64,000 nt of DNA. Source: Occultella kanbiaonis. Its GTDB lineage: Bacteria > Actinomycetota > Actinomycetes > Actinomycetales > Beutenbergiaceae. The translations under genes were made by a program, and so were the position numbers. Positions 53,515-61,900 of the stretch are shown here, piece after piece. The notes under the pieces are model-generated. The model did no database searches, was not told the DNA's origin, and saw only the letters and a list, made by a program, of their open reading frames with translations. Each line of letters begins with the position of its first letter. Position 1 is the first letter of the stretch. The stretch covers positions 4,154,001 to 4,218,000 of the forward strand of contig NZ_CP046175.1 of the NCBI RefSeq assembly GCF_009708215.1, given 5' to 3'.

Positions 53515-54918
53515 TCAGCCCTCGATGTCCGACGGCGGAGCCGGGGCTCCGTCGTCGGGCTCGCTCTGTCGGTCGGTGGGCTCCCCCGCCAACCAGCATG
53601 GCAGCATCGCGTGGACCACGAAGCCGCCCTCCGGCGTGGGCTCGGCGGTCAGCGAGCCCCGGACGAAGCTGGCGCGCTCGTGCATGCCGCGGAGGCCGAA
53701 CCCATGGCCCTCGGTGGCGCGGACCGATGCGGTCGGCGCCGAGTTCAGCACCTCGACGAACACATGCTCCGGCGTGATCGCGATGCTGACCTCGATGTCG
53801 CTGCCGGGTGCGTGCCGCAGCGCATTGCTCAGCGCCTCCTGCACGATTCGGTAGACGCTCAGCGAGGTCGCCTCGGAGACGCGCGGGTCGTCGAGCTCAC
53901 CCTCGACGTGCAGGCGCACCGACTCCGCGCCTCGGCGTGTGCTCTCGATGAGGGTCGGGACGAAGCTCATCGTCGGCTGCGGAGCGAGCAGGTTCTCGCC
54001 GTCCTCCTGCCGCAGCACGGCCAGCAGCCCGCGCATCTCGACCAGCGCGCTCCGCGCGGAGTCGGTGATGTCGTCGAGCTCCGCGACGACCTCAGCGGGG
54101 ACGTCCTCGATCCGGTACTGCAACGTGGAGGCCTGGATGGAGATCACCGACAACCCATGGGCCACCACGTCGTGGAGCTCCCTGGCGATCCGGTTCCGCT
54201 CCTCCATCAGCAGTCGACGCTCCTGGGCGGTGGCCGCGATCTCCTGCTGCTTGAGCAGCTCAGCGCGGCTCTGCTGCCACTGGTGGATGAGAATCCCGAA
54301 GACGACAACGAGCGCGCAGACCGAGATCGCCGTGATCACATTGGTCGCGAACCGCCCCCATCCTCCGGTGTGCCACGGCAGCGCCGCGAACGTGGCCGCC
54401 ACCACGGGGAGCACCGCCCCTGCCACCGGCAGCAGCCACTTCTCCCGCACCGCGAGGATGAACACCATCAGCGCACAGGTCACGATCGTGATGACCGGCA
54501 TCGGCCACGGCCGATCCCCGTGCCCCATGGCCGTGAGCAGGGTCGTCGCAGCCACCGCGACCGTGGCAGCACCGACCGCGAACCACGGCCTCCCCAGCGC
54601 CCACACGAGGGTCGCCGCATGCAGAACGGCGACCACGATCGCGATCGCGACCACCGCTCCGTACATCGCCGGCATGGTCGAGGCATTGACGACCAGTACG
54701 GCGATCATCGACAACCACACGAGCGCGCGGATCCAGCTCTGCGACAGCAGCCTTACCCCGATCCGGTGCAGCAGTCGGTCGATGCGCTCGAGCACGTTGG
54801 CCGGGAACGCCGCCCGTTCCGGCGTGCCCACTGCCGTCTGCCCGCGTGCCCTCATGTGCTTACGGTCTCGCAGATCGGGCGGACTCGTCACCAGGCGGAC
54901 CCGCCGGTCGGTCGTCAC
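53515..54918 (-). CDS. Sensor histidine kinase (DesK-like, HisKA_3)
   Basis: 467 residues from GTG 54918; ATG 54855 would remove 21. The N-terminal sensor part has about five membrane helices (ALVWLSMIAVLVVNAST, YGAVVAIAIVVAVLHAATLVW, FAVGAATVAVAATTLL, ITIVTCALMVFILAV, VAGAVLPVVAATFAAL) with no large extracellular domain. HisKA_3 dimerisation follows, with the phospho-His in ERNRIARELHDVVAHGLSVISIQ and an HATPase with SEATSLSVYRIVQEALSNALRHA and GFGLRGMHERA. This topology fits a membrane-state sensor like DesK. It presumably phosphorylates the adjacent regulator. Confidence 0.95.
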   Translation of the reverse strand: MTTDRRVRLVTSPPDLRDRKHMRARGQTAVGTPERAAFPANVLERIDRLLHRIGVRLLSQSWIRALVWLSMIAVLVVNASTMPAMYGAVVAIAIVVAVLHAATLVWALGRPWFAVGAATVAVAATTLLTAMGHGDRPWPMPVITIVTCALMVFILAVREKWLLPVAGAVLPVVAATFAALPWHTGGWGRFATNVITAISVCALVVVFGILIHQWQQSRAELLKQQEIAATAQERRLLMEERNRIARELHDVVAHGLSVISIQASTLQYRIEDVPAEVVAELDDITDSARSALVEMRGLLAVLRQEDGENLLAPQPTMSFVPTLIESTRRGAESVRLHVEGELDDPRVSEATSLSVYRIVQEALSNALRHAPGSDIEVSIAITPEHVFVEVLNSAPTASVRATEGHGFGLRGMHERASFVRGSLTAEPTPEGGFVVHAMLPCWLAGEPTDRQSEPDDGAPAPPSDIEG

Positions 54919-55113
54919 AGCAAGTACGGCAAGCCACCTGATGCGCCGAGAGCGGTGGTCCCGCCGAATCCGGGCCGGTCGGGGTGCTGGCGCCGGTGCG
55001 GTCCTGCACCGGCTGCCGCCGCGACGATGACGGTCACGGCTGCGCCGGGACCTGCAGGGCGTCCGACAGCACCTGCCAATGGCGACTGTGCGCCCACGAG
55101 CACACGGCTCGCG
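54919..55113. other. 195-bp gap with no gene recognised
   Basis: No open reading frame with coding character or ribosome binding site was found between the histidine kinase start and the stop of the AraC-type gene. It probably holds the two-component promoter on the minus strand, but I cannot assign the boxes. Confidence 0.5.
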
Positions 55114-55977
55114 TCAGGCCCTCTCGACAGGCAGCCAGAGCTCGCAGGTGGCATGGGTCTCGGTGAGCTCGAGGTAGCGCAGGATCGATGGTCCCGGGCG
55201 CAGTCGCCAGGGGTTGGAGGGGAACCACTCCGTCGCCGTCGCCGCCCAGAGCCGCTGCAGCGCTTCGGGGAATGGACCACGGGAGGAGAAGACCGCCCAG
55301 GTCCCAGCCTCGACGGGAACGACATCGAGGTCCTCCGGTGGCACGGTGGCCGCGTCGAGTGCGACCCCGTGGAGGTAGGTGAGCATCGACCCTTCCGGTG
55401 CGTCCGGCTCCGTACCGGAGGTGACCGCCAGGATGCCCGCGGGCTCGGTGTTCGCGAGCGCCTTGAGTCGTCCGTGTTCCTCGGGTGCGATGGCGGCGAC
55501 GTGCTCCTGGATGTGCGGGTTGACGCCCTCGTAGATGAGTGGGACCTGCGCCGCGTGTCCGGCGAGGACGAACTCGGGTCGGGCTGTGATGGTGACGTCC
55601 ATCGGAGTGCTCCCTTCGACGCTCAGGCGGAACCTGAGCGTTGGTTGTGTGCTGAGCGGACCACCGTGCCTGCGTGCAGCTGCGGGGCTGGTGCCGTGCA
55701 CTGCTCGGAACGCTCGCCCGAACGCCTCGACCGATCCGTAGCCGTATCGCACGCCGACCGCGAGCAGGTCCGGGTCACCGGCCGCGAGGTCGGCACCGGC
55801 GAGGGTCATCCGACGTCGGCGTACGTACTCCGACAGCGGCATCCGCGCCAGCGCCGAGAACATCCTGCGCAGGTGGTACTCGCTCGTGCCGTGCTCGCGG
55901 GCGAACCCGGCGACGTCGATCGCCTCGCCCGGGCTCCGCTCGACGAGGTCGACCAGGGCGTTGAGGGTGCCGATCAT
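55114..55977 (-). CDS. AraC-family regulator with C-terminal GyrI-like effector-binding domain
   Basis: 287 residues from ATG 55977, preceded by GGAGG. The AraC DNA-binding part is at the N-terminus: IDVAGFAREHGTSEYHLRRMFSALARMPLSEYVRRRRMTLAGADLAAGD and LAVGVRYGYGSVEAFGRAFRAVHGTSP. The C-terminal half (MDVTITARPEFVLAGHAAQVPL, LDVVPVEAGTWAVFSSRGPFPEALQRLWAATATEWFPSNPW, CELWLPVE) is a GyrI-like small-molecule-binding domain, as in SbmC/BltR-related regulators. It probably senses a xenobiotic or metabolite. The target gene is unknown. Confidence 0.93.
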   Translation of the reverse strand: MIGTLNALVDLVERSPGEAIDVAGFAREHGTSEYHLRRMFSALARMPLSEYVRRRRMTLAGADLAAGDPDLLAVGVRYGYGSVEAFGRAFRAVHGTSPAAARRHGGPLSTQPTLRFRLSVEGSTPMDVTITARPEFVLAGHAAQVPLIYEGVNPHIQEHVAAIAPEEHGRLKALANTEPAGILAVTSGTEPDAPEGSMLTYLHGVALDAATVPPEDLDVVPVEAGTWAVFSSRGPFPEALQRLWAATATEWFPSNPWRLRPGPSILRYLELTETHATCELWLPVERA

Positions 55978-56073
55978 GTGGTCCTCCTTTCGGTGACCAT
56001 CCTCCGCAACTGCCGCGAACCGCACCCGATCATCGTGGCCAGGTTCGATCAGCCGTGAGGGCCGGCGATGAGG

Positions 56074-56328
56074 TCACTTGTGGTCCACGGATACTGGCTG
56101 GAGCCCCAGTCGGCCGCGTGCCGCATCGACGATCTCCTGCACGAACCCGGTCTTCGCGGCGTTGTAGGAACTTGTGCCCTCCAGAGCCGCAGCGGCCGCG
56201 CTCCGCTTGAGCGCCTCGTGACGTCGACGATCACCCGGATGCTCCAACAGCCGGTCGCGGAAGAAGCGCTGGTGGACGGTCTCCCAGCCGCGCGTGGGAA
56301 GGAAGTCGATCATCGCGGAACGGGACAC
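56074..56328 (-). CDS. Small protein equivalent to the C-terminal third of GrpB/UPF0157
   Basis: 84 residues. WETVHQRFFRDRLLEHPGDRRRHEALKRSAAAAALEGTSSYNAAKTGFVQEIVDAAR matches the end of GrpB-family proteins (FRDxLRxHPxxRxxYxxLKRxLA...YxxAKxxFI). The nucleotidyltransferase-like N-terminal two thirds are absent and no remnant is visible upstream. It is either a decayed GrpB or a free-standing tail. It seems expressible: TAGCGT lies 7 nt before the GTG at 56328 (leaderless); ATG 56313 is another option. Confidence 0.6.
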   Translation of the reverse strand: MSRSAMIDFLPTRGWETVHQRFFRDRLLEHPGDRRRHEALKRSAAAAALEGTSSYNAAKTGFVQEIVDAARGRLGLQPVSVDHK

Positions 56329-56335
56329 GTCTGTG

Positions 56336-56341
56336 ACGCTA
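56336..56341 (-). promoter_or_regulatory. -10 box (TAGCGT) of a leaderless promoter
   Basis: On the minus strand TAGCGT ends 7 nt before GTG 56328 of the GrpB-tail gene. Confidence 0.45.
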
Positions 56342-56405
56342 GTTCCCCTGCGTGAATCACGTGCTACCCCGCCCGGATACGATGCCCGCGACACGAAGGG
56401 ACCAC

Positions 56406-57245
56406 ATGGCCGCGCAGCTCGCCTTCCTCATCCAGGACGCACCCGACGACTCGATCACCGAGGCGGCGCTGAGCAGGCAGTTGCTCGCCGACTGGCCGGA
56501 CCTCAACCCGACCCTTCTCAGCACCGATCACTCCGGGACTCCGACCGCACCCACTGCGGGATCCGCCCCGATCGTCCTGCACTACGACACGACGATGATC
56601 GCCGTGATGTCTGTACCCGCCCCCATCGGCGACGACCTCACCGAGATCGCCCAGCACAGCCGGCTCTGGCCGAACAGCGCACCGGTCCCGGTCGACTACA
56701 CCGGGCACTCGATCGTCAGCGTGTTCGACGCCGGTGCCACCGGGCATCGCGCGGCGACCGAGCAGGCCGTCCTGTTGTCGAAGGTGATCGCCTCCCTGAT
56801 CGCGCTCAGCGACGGCATCCAGGCCGTCTACTGGGGATCCGCCGAGCATGTCATCCTGCCGGCGCTGTTCCGCGACCTGGCCCTCAACACGCTCCCGACG
56901 CCGCTGCTCCTTGCTTGGGTGGCGATGAACGTGGGCACCCGCCCCGACGGCGTCCTGACCGGCCATACGCTGGGCTTGGAGCAACTCGGCGTGATGGACA
57001 TAGAGATCCCGAAGAGCCCGGAAGATGCCTCGGGTGTGCTCGACCGTCTCGTCGGCATCGCCGACTACCAACTGCAGAACGGTCCCGTCATCGGCGACGC
57101 AGACACGATCGGGTCCGTCGCCGCGGCCCAGATCATCGCGCGGCACACGCCGTCGGCCATCGGCGACGAACGGACCGTCCTCTCGTTGAGCTTCGTCTCG
57201 AACGAGCCGCCGGCTCGCAAGCGTGGGCTGTTCCGCCGAGGCTAG
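56406..57245 (+). CDS. DUF4261-like protein
   Basis: 279 residues from ATG 56406, preceded by GAAGGGA; in-frame extension to GTG 56352 is possible. The opening AAQLAFLIQDAPDDSITEAALSRQLLADWPDL and the region VDYTGHSIVSVFDAGATGHRAATEQAVLLSKVIASLIALSDGIQAVYWGSAEHVI match the DUF4261 pattern, as does LGVMDIEIPKSPEDASGVLDRLVGIADYQLQNG. DUF4261 proteins are often found beside SUKH or other immunity genes; the role is unknown. It ends overlapping the convergent GNAT gene by 4 bp. Confidence 0.85.
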   Translation: MAAQLAFLIQDAPDDSITEAALSRQLLADWPDLNPTLLSTDHSGTPTAPTAGSAPIVLHYDTTMIAVMSVPAPIGDDLTEIAQHSRLWPNSAPVPVDYTGHSIVSVFDAGATGHRAATEQAVLLSKVIASLIALSDGIQAVYWGSAEHVILPALFRDLALNTLPTPLLLAWVAMNVGTRPDGVLTGHTLGLEQLGVMDIEIPKSPEDASGVLDRLVGIADYQLQNGPVIGDADTIGSVAAAQIIARHTPSAIGDERTVLSLSFVSNEPPARKRGLFRRG

Positions 57246-57676
57246 TCGAGCTGCTTCCTGAAGAAGGCCGCCGAATCCTCGTAGCCAAGTGCTCCGTAGA
57301 ACTCTCCGGCTCGCCTGGTTGCGAGGGCGATGTAGGCCGCGCCGGCGTGCCTGGCCCATGACTCCGCACGCTCCATCAGCAAGCGGCCCACCCCCGCACC
57401 TCGCTCTGGTTCGGCAACCATGACCTCCTCGACCCAGGCAACCGGGGCGTTGGCGAAGAACGTCTGATGGTGATTCGCCAGGAGGTACCCCACGGTGCGA
57501 CCGTCGCCGACCGCGACAAGCGCAACCATGTCGTCATCGCTCAGCACAGCCGAGAACGCCGCGTCGAAATGCTCGCGGTGGGGCCGGTAGGACACCGCGA
57601 ACCGCTGGACCAGCATCCAGACGGCATCCCGATCACGGTCGACTGCGGGCCGAACCTCGAACGTCGTCAACTCCAC
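57242..57676 (-). CDS. GNAT family N-acetyltransferase
   Basis: 144 residues from GTG 57676, chosen because TAGTCT lies 7 nt upstream (57689-57684); an ATG at 57697 precedes that box. Acetyl-CoA binding motif A is VEEVMVAEPERGAGVGRLLMERAESWARHAG (the Q/RxxGxG/A pattern), with AYIALATRRAGEFYGALGYEDSAAFF as motif B. The acceptor is unknown. Its 3' end overlaps the DUF4261 gene by 4 bp. Confidence 0.9.
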   Translation of the reverse strand: MELTTFEVRPAVDRDRDAVWMLVQRFAVSYRPHREHFDAAFSAVLSDDDMVALVAVGDGRTVGYLLANHHQTFFANAPVAWVEEVMVAEPERGAGVGRLLMERAESWARHAGAAYIALATRRAGEFYGALGYEDSAAFFRKQLD

Positions 57677-57683
57677 GCCTCCG

Positions 57684-57689
57684 AGACTA
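57684..57689 (-). promoter_or_regulatory. -10 box (TAGTCT) of a leaderless promoter
   Basis: On the minus strand TAGTCT ends 7 nt before GTG 57676. Confidence 0.5.
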
Positions 57690-57724
57690 CGGTCCATCGG
57701 CCGGCCGACCTCGAGTCGAACGCA

Positions 57725-58946
57725 ATGGCTCGACGGACCGATACTGGTCGGGTGGAACGATGGCGAACGGCTACCCGGTTTCCGGCGGTGCTCGACGCGC
57801 TCAGCCTGTCCGAAGCCGATCCGGCCACTCGTCGATTGGTAGCCGCATTCGGAGGCACTCCGGTCAAGGTCAGCGAACGGTCTGTCGGCGAGCCTGCGTA
57901 CTGGTCACGACGGCTTTGCTTCGCATCCGGTGGGGAGATCATCCTTCACGACGACTCGGTCGTTGCCGTGCTCCTGAACCTCACATCGGCGCCGGTCGGT
58001 CGGCACCGGCTCGACCTGTCGGAGTGGATCGCCGGTGTCGACAACGACGCCACCCTCGGCGCGCTCAAGAAGGCCATGGGTGTTCCGCGCCACTTCGCAG
58101 GGCTCGGAACGCCGTACTTCACGATCGACGGCGGCTACGCACGGTTCAACTTCAGGGACGACCGCGGCTGGAACGATGCCGGAAACCTGGTCAGCATCAC
58201 GATCACCGTGGACCAGCCCGGTCTGGCCTGCCGTCCTGAGGACGACGACTGCGGCACCTGCAGCGATCTCCTCGTTCGCAGGTCCGACTCGGACGGCGGT
58301 GTCGACGTGGGCGGCACCACCCGATCTCTCGCCGCGGCACTCGCGGCCGGTCTGCTCATCCAGGATGGGCATTGGGTCAAGCTCGCCGACCTGCGGCCAC
58401 TTCACGCCTCGGCACTCATGGAGCGGGTGGAGAGCCAGCTCATGTGCACCACCTGCAAGCGGATCATCTGCTTCACGCTGTTCCGCGACTCGCCCCCCGA
58501 CCTTCGGTTACCACGTCATGAACGACGCGAGGCAACGACCACTCGAAGCGATCCCGCCGGTCGAGCAGTGGGGCGACGTGACCCGGATCGCGCAGGACCG
58601 CCACGCCATGCGCTACGTGGACCACGAGCCCGGGGCCTGGTTCCTCGTCGAGCAGCAGGGCATCTTCTATCTCGACGCCAGGTACACCATCAACTCGATG
58701 GTCGACGATTCCGCGTTGATCCGCCTCGCCGAATCCGAGCTCATGGCATACCAGAACGGTGGCCACGACTACCTCTCGGACCTAGCTGGACGCATCGACA
58801 AGAGTGGCCCGCACCGGGAGAAGTCTCCGTTCTCGGAGAGGGACCTGTTCCGCGGCCGGGACAGCAAGAAGTACCGCACAGCCGTGGCCGATGCGATCGT
58901 CAACCACACCTGGCTCGCAAGGCAACGGCGCGCTCCTTCAGCGTGA
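57725..58946 (+). CDS. Unknown protein with CxxC motifs, broken by one homopolymer indel
   Basis: Two frames join at a run of six C (58493-58498); removing one C gives ..LFRDSPPTFGYHVMNDARQ.. and a continuous protein of about 406 residues. The N-terminal 220 residues are beta-rich (FASGGEIILHDDSVVAVLLNLT, YFTIDGGYARFNFRDDRGWNDAGNLVSITITVD). CxxC pairs occur at CGTCSDLL and CTTCKRIICF, suggesting a small metal site. The last 130 residues (EAIPPVEQWGDVTRIAQDRHAMRYVDHEPGAWFLVEQQGIFYLDARYTINSMVDDSALIRLAESEL) look like a SUKH/Imm-type domain, tentatively. The start could be ATG 57725 or GTG 57752. Confidence 0.72.
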
Positions 58947-58977
58947 CCCGACGGGCAATCGCTGCAACCGCTCGAAC

Positions 58978-60075
58978 TCAGTCGTGGGTACCGCTGTCCG
59001 GCGGTCCTGTGAACAGGCGCCTCGCGTCGCTGCGCAGGCGGGGCGTGCGGATCTGCTTGCGGAGGCGGCCGAGGGTGTCCTCGCTGCCGATGGCGAAGTA
59101 CAGCGTGCTCAGTAGATGGTCGCGGGCACGCATCGCCTGCCGGCTCTCGTGCGGGTCCAGCGCGCCGATCCGGTCGAGCAGGTCGTCAACGCCGCGGTGG
59201 TCCGCCAGCGGCCGGGGCCGTGACTCCGCGACGGCGGCGGCTACCAGGCAGTGCAGCTCGTCGACCTCGGGGAGCACACCGGCGGCATCCCGGCTGAACA
59301 AGGTCACGAGGTCGTCGTACCCGTGGGCAGGGGGCTCGAACGCGTGGAGGAGGAAGCCGTCGCCGATCCGCTTGTCGCCGCACACGGCGACGGCGGCCCG
59401 CCAGCCCGCGTGGACAGCAACGCCCTGGACGAGTCTCGTCTTCAGGCGCTGCATCGCCGCGCGGTCCTGCCGCGCGTCGTATCGGCGCCAGTTGCGGAAG
59501 AACGCGGCGGAATCGCCGTTCGCGGCGTGGCAGGAGGCGATCTCACGCCATCCCAGGTACTCCCACTCGGGCGACATGCGTGCCGCGACCTGCTCGGCCG
59601 CTGCCACGTCGCCGGTCATCAGGTTCACCTCCACGAGCCGGAGCAGCAGGTCGCGGACCACGAGCCCGCGGTCCATGGCCGGCAGATCCGTCCGCTCGGC
59701 CGCCGCGACCAGCCGCTCTCCGTCGGTCGGAGTGACGACGCCGTGCAACAGGAGGTCCAGCAACACCCTCGGCAGCCCGCTGCGCGCCATCACCCTGGAT
59801 CCGCCTCCGGCCGACGAGGGCACATACGCCCCTCGGTATGCCGACGAGGGCACATACGCCCCGGGCGTCCGTTCCGCCGTCCGGAGCAGTCGCTGCCGCA
59901 GGACCTCATGGTCTGCGGGCAGCGCGGCATCCAGTTGCCCGATCAAGGGGGCCAGACCGGCCGGCAACAGGTACGGCGGGGACCGGAACTCGAGGCGATC
60001 AGCATCCGACCAGCGGTAGGACAGCGCGCGGATCCCGAGCTCGCGCACGCCGGCACCGTCACGCCCGAGGGTCAT
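58978..60075 (-). CDS. Helical (TPR-like) protein of unknown function
   Basis: 365 residues from ATG 60075, which overlaps the stop of the upstream GNAT gene (ATGA). Mostly helical, with repeat-like segments (GLVVRDLLLRLVEVNLMTGDVAAAEQVAARM, WREIASCHAANGDSAAFFRNWRRYDARQDRAAMQRLKTRLVQGVAVHAGW) reminiscent of TPR arrays. A duplicated GAYVPSSA peptide near residue 75 comes from a 23-bp direct repeat in the DNA that is probably an insertion. No family is assigned. Coupling to an acetyltransferase suggests a functional link. Confidence 0.75.
   Translation of the reverse strand: MTLGRDGAGVRELGIRALSYRWSDADRLEFRSPPYLLPAGLAPLIGQLDAALPADHEVLRQRLLRTAERTPGAYVPSSAYRGAYVPSSAGGGSRVMARSGLPRVLLDLLLHGVVTPTDGERLVAAAERTDLPAMDRGLVVRDLLLRLVEVNLMTGDVAAAEQVAARMSPEWEYLGWREIASCHAANGDSAAFFRNWRRYDARQDRAAMQRLKTRLVQGVAVHAGWRAAVAVCGDKRIGDGFLLHAFEPPAHGYDDLVTLFSRDAAGVLPEVDELHCLVAAAVAESRPRPLADHRGVDDLLDRIGALDPHESRQAMRARDHLLSTLYFAIGSEDTLGRLRKQIRTPRLRSDARRLFTGPPDSGTHD
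59810..59862. repeat. Two direct copies of a 23-bp sequence, possibly a dispersed short repeat
   Basis: The same 23 bp (beginning GCCGACGAGGG, continuing CACATACGCCCC) occur at 59810-59832 and 59840-59862, a 30-bp period, inside a coding gene and in frame. The sequence is AT-richer at its centre (CACATACG) than the surroundings. Confidence 0.85.
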
Positions 60076-60617
60076 GCCCGATCCCGTCTCAGCAGGCTGT
60101 ACACCCATGAGTCGGACACGTCACCGTTGACGATGCAGTCCTCGCGCAACGTCCCCTCGCGCACGAAGCCGAGCTTCTCGAGCACCCGAGCCGATGCCAC
60201 GTTGCGGGTATCGGTCTCGGACTGGACTCGGTTGAGGTCGAGGGTGTCGAAGGCCCACTGGAGCAGGACGCGTGCCGCCTCCGTCGCATAGCCGTGGCCC
60301 CAGGCATCCTCATTGAGGCAGTAGCCCAGGGAGGCGCTTCGCAAGTCGGGGTTCCAACTGTTGAAGGTGCACCAGCCGACGAACGCCCGGTCGGACCTGC
60401 GCTCGATCGCCACGCGCACGCCGCTGCCGTCTTCCGCCATCCGACGGCATCCGGCCATGAAGCGCGCCACCGGGGCCCGGTCGGTCCACGGCGGAGAGTC
60501 CCAGTAGCGGAGCACGTGGGCGTTGCTCTGCAACGCGAAGAGGTCGTCGGCGTCGGCGTCGGCGAAGGGGCGCAGGCGCAGTCGATCGGTTTCCAGGGTC
60601 GGGGTCGAGAGCGTCAT
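60072..60617 (-). CDS. GNAT family N-acetyltransferase (RimJ/RimL type)
   Basis: 181 residues from ATG 60617. TLETDRLRLRPFADADADDLFAL is the standard RimJ/L opening. WCTFNSWNPDLRSASLGYCLNEDAWGHGYATEAARVLLQWAFDTLDLNRVQSETDTRNVASARVLEKLGFVREGTLRED carries the acetyl-CoA loop (GHGYATEA) and the classic NxxSxxVLEKLGF segment. It modifies a protein N-terminus or small amine; the acceptor is unknown. The downstream helical protein is translated from an overlapping ATGA. Confidence 0.94.
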   Translation of the reverse strand: MTLSTPTLETDRLRLRPFADADADDLFALQSNAHVLRYWDSPPWTDRAPVARFMAGCRRMAEDGSGVRVAIERRSDRAFVGWCTFNSWNPDLRSASLGYCLNEDAWGHGYATEAARVLLQWAFDTLDLNRVQSETDTRNVASARVLEKLGFVREGTLREDCIVNGDVSDSWVYSLLRRDRA

Positions 60618-60669
60618 GACATCACCGTCGCACAGGTGCGAGCACCGCCGACCATGCCGTCGACCCCAC

Positions 60670-61830
60670 TCAGGTCGTCGTGTCGCGCAGGTCGACGCGA
60701 GTGCCGTCTGCGAGGTAACCCTCGACCGGCCGGAGCAGGTAGCCGTCGGCGATCGAGTCGGTCCGGTAGAACGACTCGAACAGCTCTGCTGCCTCGTCCG
60801 CGGTGAACACCTCGTGCTGGGCGATCCGCTCCGTCGTACGCGGCAGCCTGATCTCGACACCGGGCGGATCCTGCCCGGTGTTCGGGCGGCCGACGACCGA
60901 ACGCACCGACCCTGCCCCGAGCTCGGTTCCTCCCGGACGGCAGAACTCGAGCACCATGGCCTCGGCGGTCCCGGCAGCCTGCATGTACAGCGACGTCGAG
61001 TGATCATCCGGCGCCCCGGCCGGTGGGCGCGCAGTCAACACCACGGCCCACGGGTCGGTGCCGTCCATGGACGACAGGTGGTGGCCGATCCTCCCGGGGT
61101 GATGCTCACGTGCCAGATCGGTTGAGGTGCTGCGCTGCGACTCGTGATGAACCTGCAGGTTGTGCGTTGGGGTCAAGCTCGCGGTGAACGCCGCATAGGC
61201 CTCCGGGCCTTTGGCGTACGCGGACAGGTACTTCAGCACATCCACCGTCGAAGACATCGGACCGCGCTCGCCGCGAGCGGTCGCGCCATCGGAGACGAGT
61301 GCGGCCTCCGCCGCACGGTCGGCTGCGATCAGGGCGGTGATCGTGCGCACCAGTTCCTGTCCGGTTGCACGACGTGTGCCGTCCTGCTCCAGTGCTGCCG
61401 CGAAGTCGGCGACCTCGGGGTGCGCCGTGATGAAGTCGCTGCGGACCCGGTCGAACTCGTCAAGCACCGGATCCCAGTCGGGGGCCCCACTCACTCCCAC
61501 TTCCCGGGAGCCGCGGGCGATCCGCATCGGCCGGACCTGGAAGGCACCGGTGACGTGGTGGTTGATCCGCTTCTGCGGGCCCATCACCACATCGGGTAGG
61601 AATGCGGCCCAGAGGATCTCGTCGACAGCGAGTGGCTTGATGTCGACGGCCCAGTCGATCACCAGCCGTTCCGGGTCCCGGTCAGGGTGGACCAGGTGCG
61701 CCTCGATGGATGCGATGTAGACGTCGTCGAGAACGAACGCGATACCGCTGACGAACCGCATCCCGCGGCGACGGCTCGCGGGACGGAGCGCGTCCAGCCA
61801 CGCCTTGGCCGCTGGTGATCGCTTCGCCAC
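60670..61830 (-). CDS. Protein of unknown function
   Basis: 386 residues from GTG 61830. No signal peptide and no membrane helix. The N-terminal part is beta-rich (GMRFVSGIAFVLDDVYIASIEAHLVHPDRDPERLVIDWAVDIKPLAVDEILWAAFLP), the middle is helical with RATGQELVRTITALIAADRAAEAAL, and the C-terminus again beta-rich (AEAMVLEFCRPGGTEL, EVFTADEAAELFESFYRTDSIADGYLLRPVEGYLADGTRVDL). I do not recognise a family. It is placed among other small uncharacterised genes in an accessory stretch. Confidence 0.78.
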   Translation of the reverse strand: MAKRSPAAKAWLDALRPASRRRGMRFVSGIAFVLDDVYIASIEAHLVHPDRDPERLVIDWAVDIKPLAVDEILWAAFLPDVVMGPQKRINHHVTGAFQVRPMRIARGSREVGVSGAPDWDPVLDEFDRVRSDFITAHPEVADFAAALEQDGTRRATGQELVRTITALIAADRAAEAALVSDGATARGERGPMSSTVDVLKYLSAYAKGPEAYAAFTASLTPTHNLQVHHESQRSTSTDLAREHHPGRIGHHLSSMDGTDPWAVVLTARPPAGAPDDHSTSLYMQAAGTAEAMVLEFCRPGGTELGAGSVRSVVGRPNTGQDPPGVEIRLPRTTERIAQHEVFTADEAAELFESFYRTDSIADGYLLRPVEGYLADGTRVDLRDTTT

Positions 61831-61900
61831 GCTCTCACTGTCTCACGGCTGCCGACACCGAAGTCCGGTCGGTCCATGGGCGGACGCCCGTGGACTCTGG

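Noticed and set aside
54919-55113. Minus-strand frame with Gly/Ala-rich sequence ending GGTTALGASGGLPYLL
   Set aside because: No ribosome binding site, no motif, and low-complexity composition; treated as intergenic.
59810-59862. Possible CRISPR remnant
   Set aside because: Only two copies with a 7-nt gap, located inside a gene; far too short for repeat-spacer structure.
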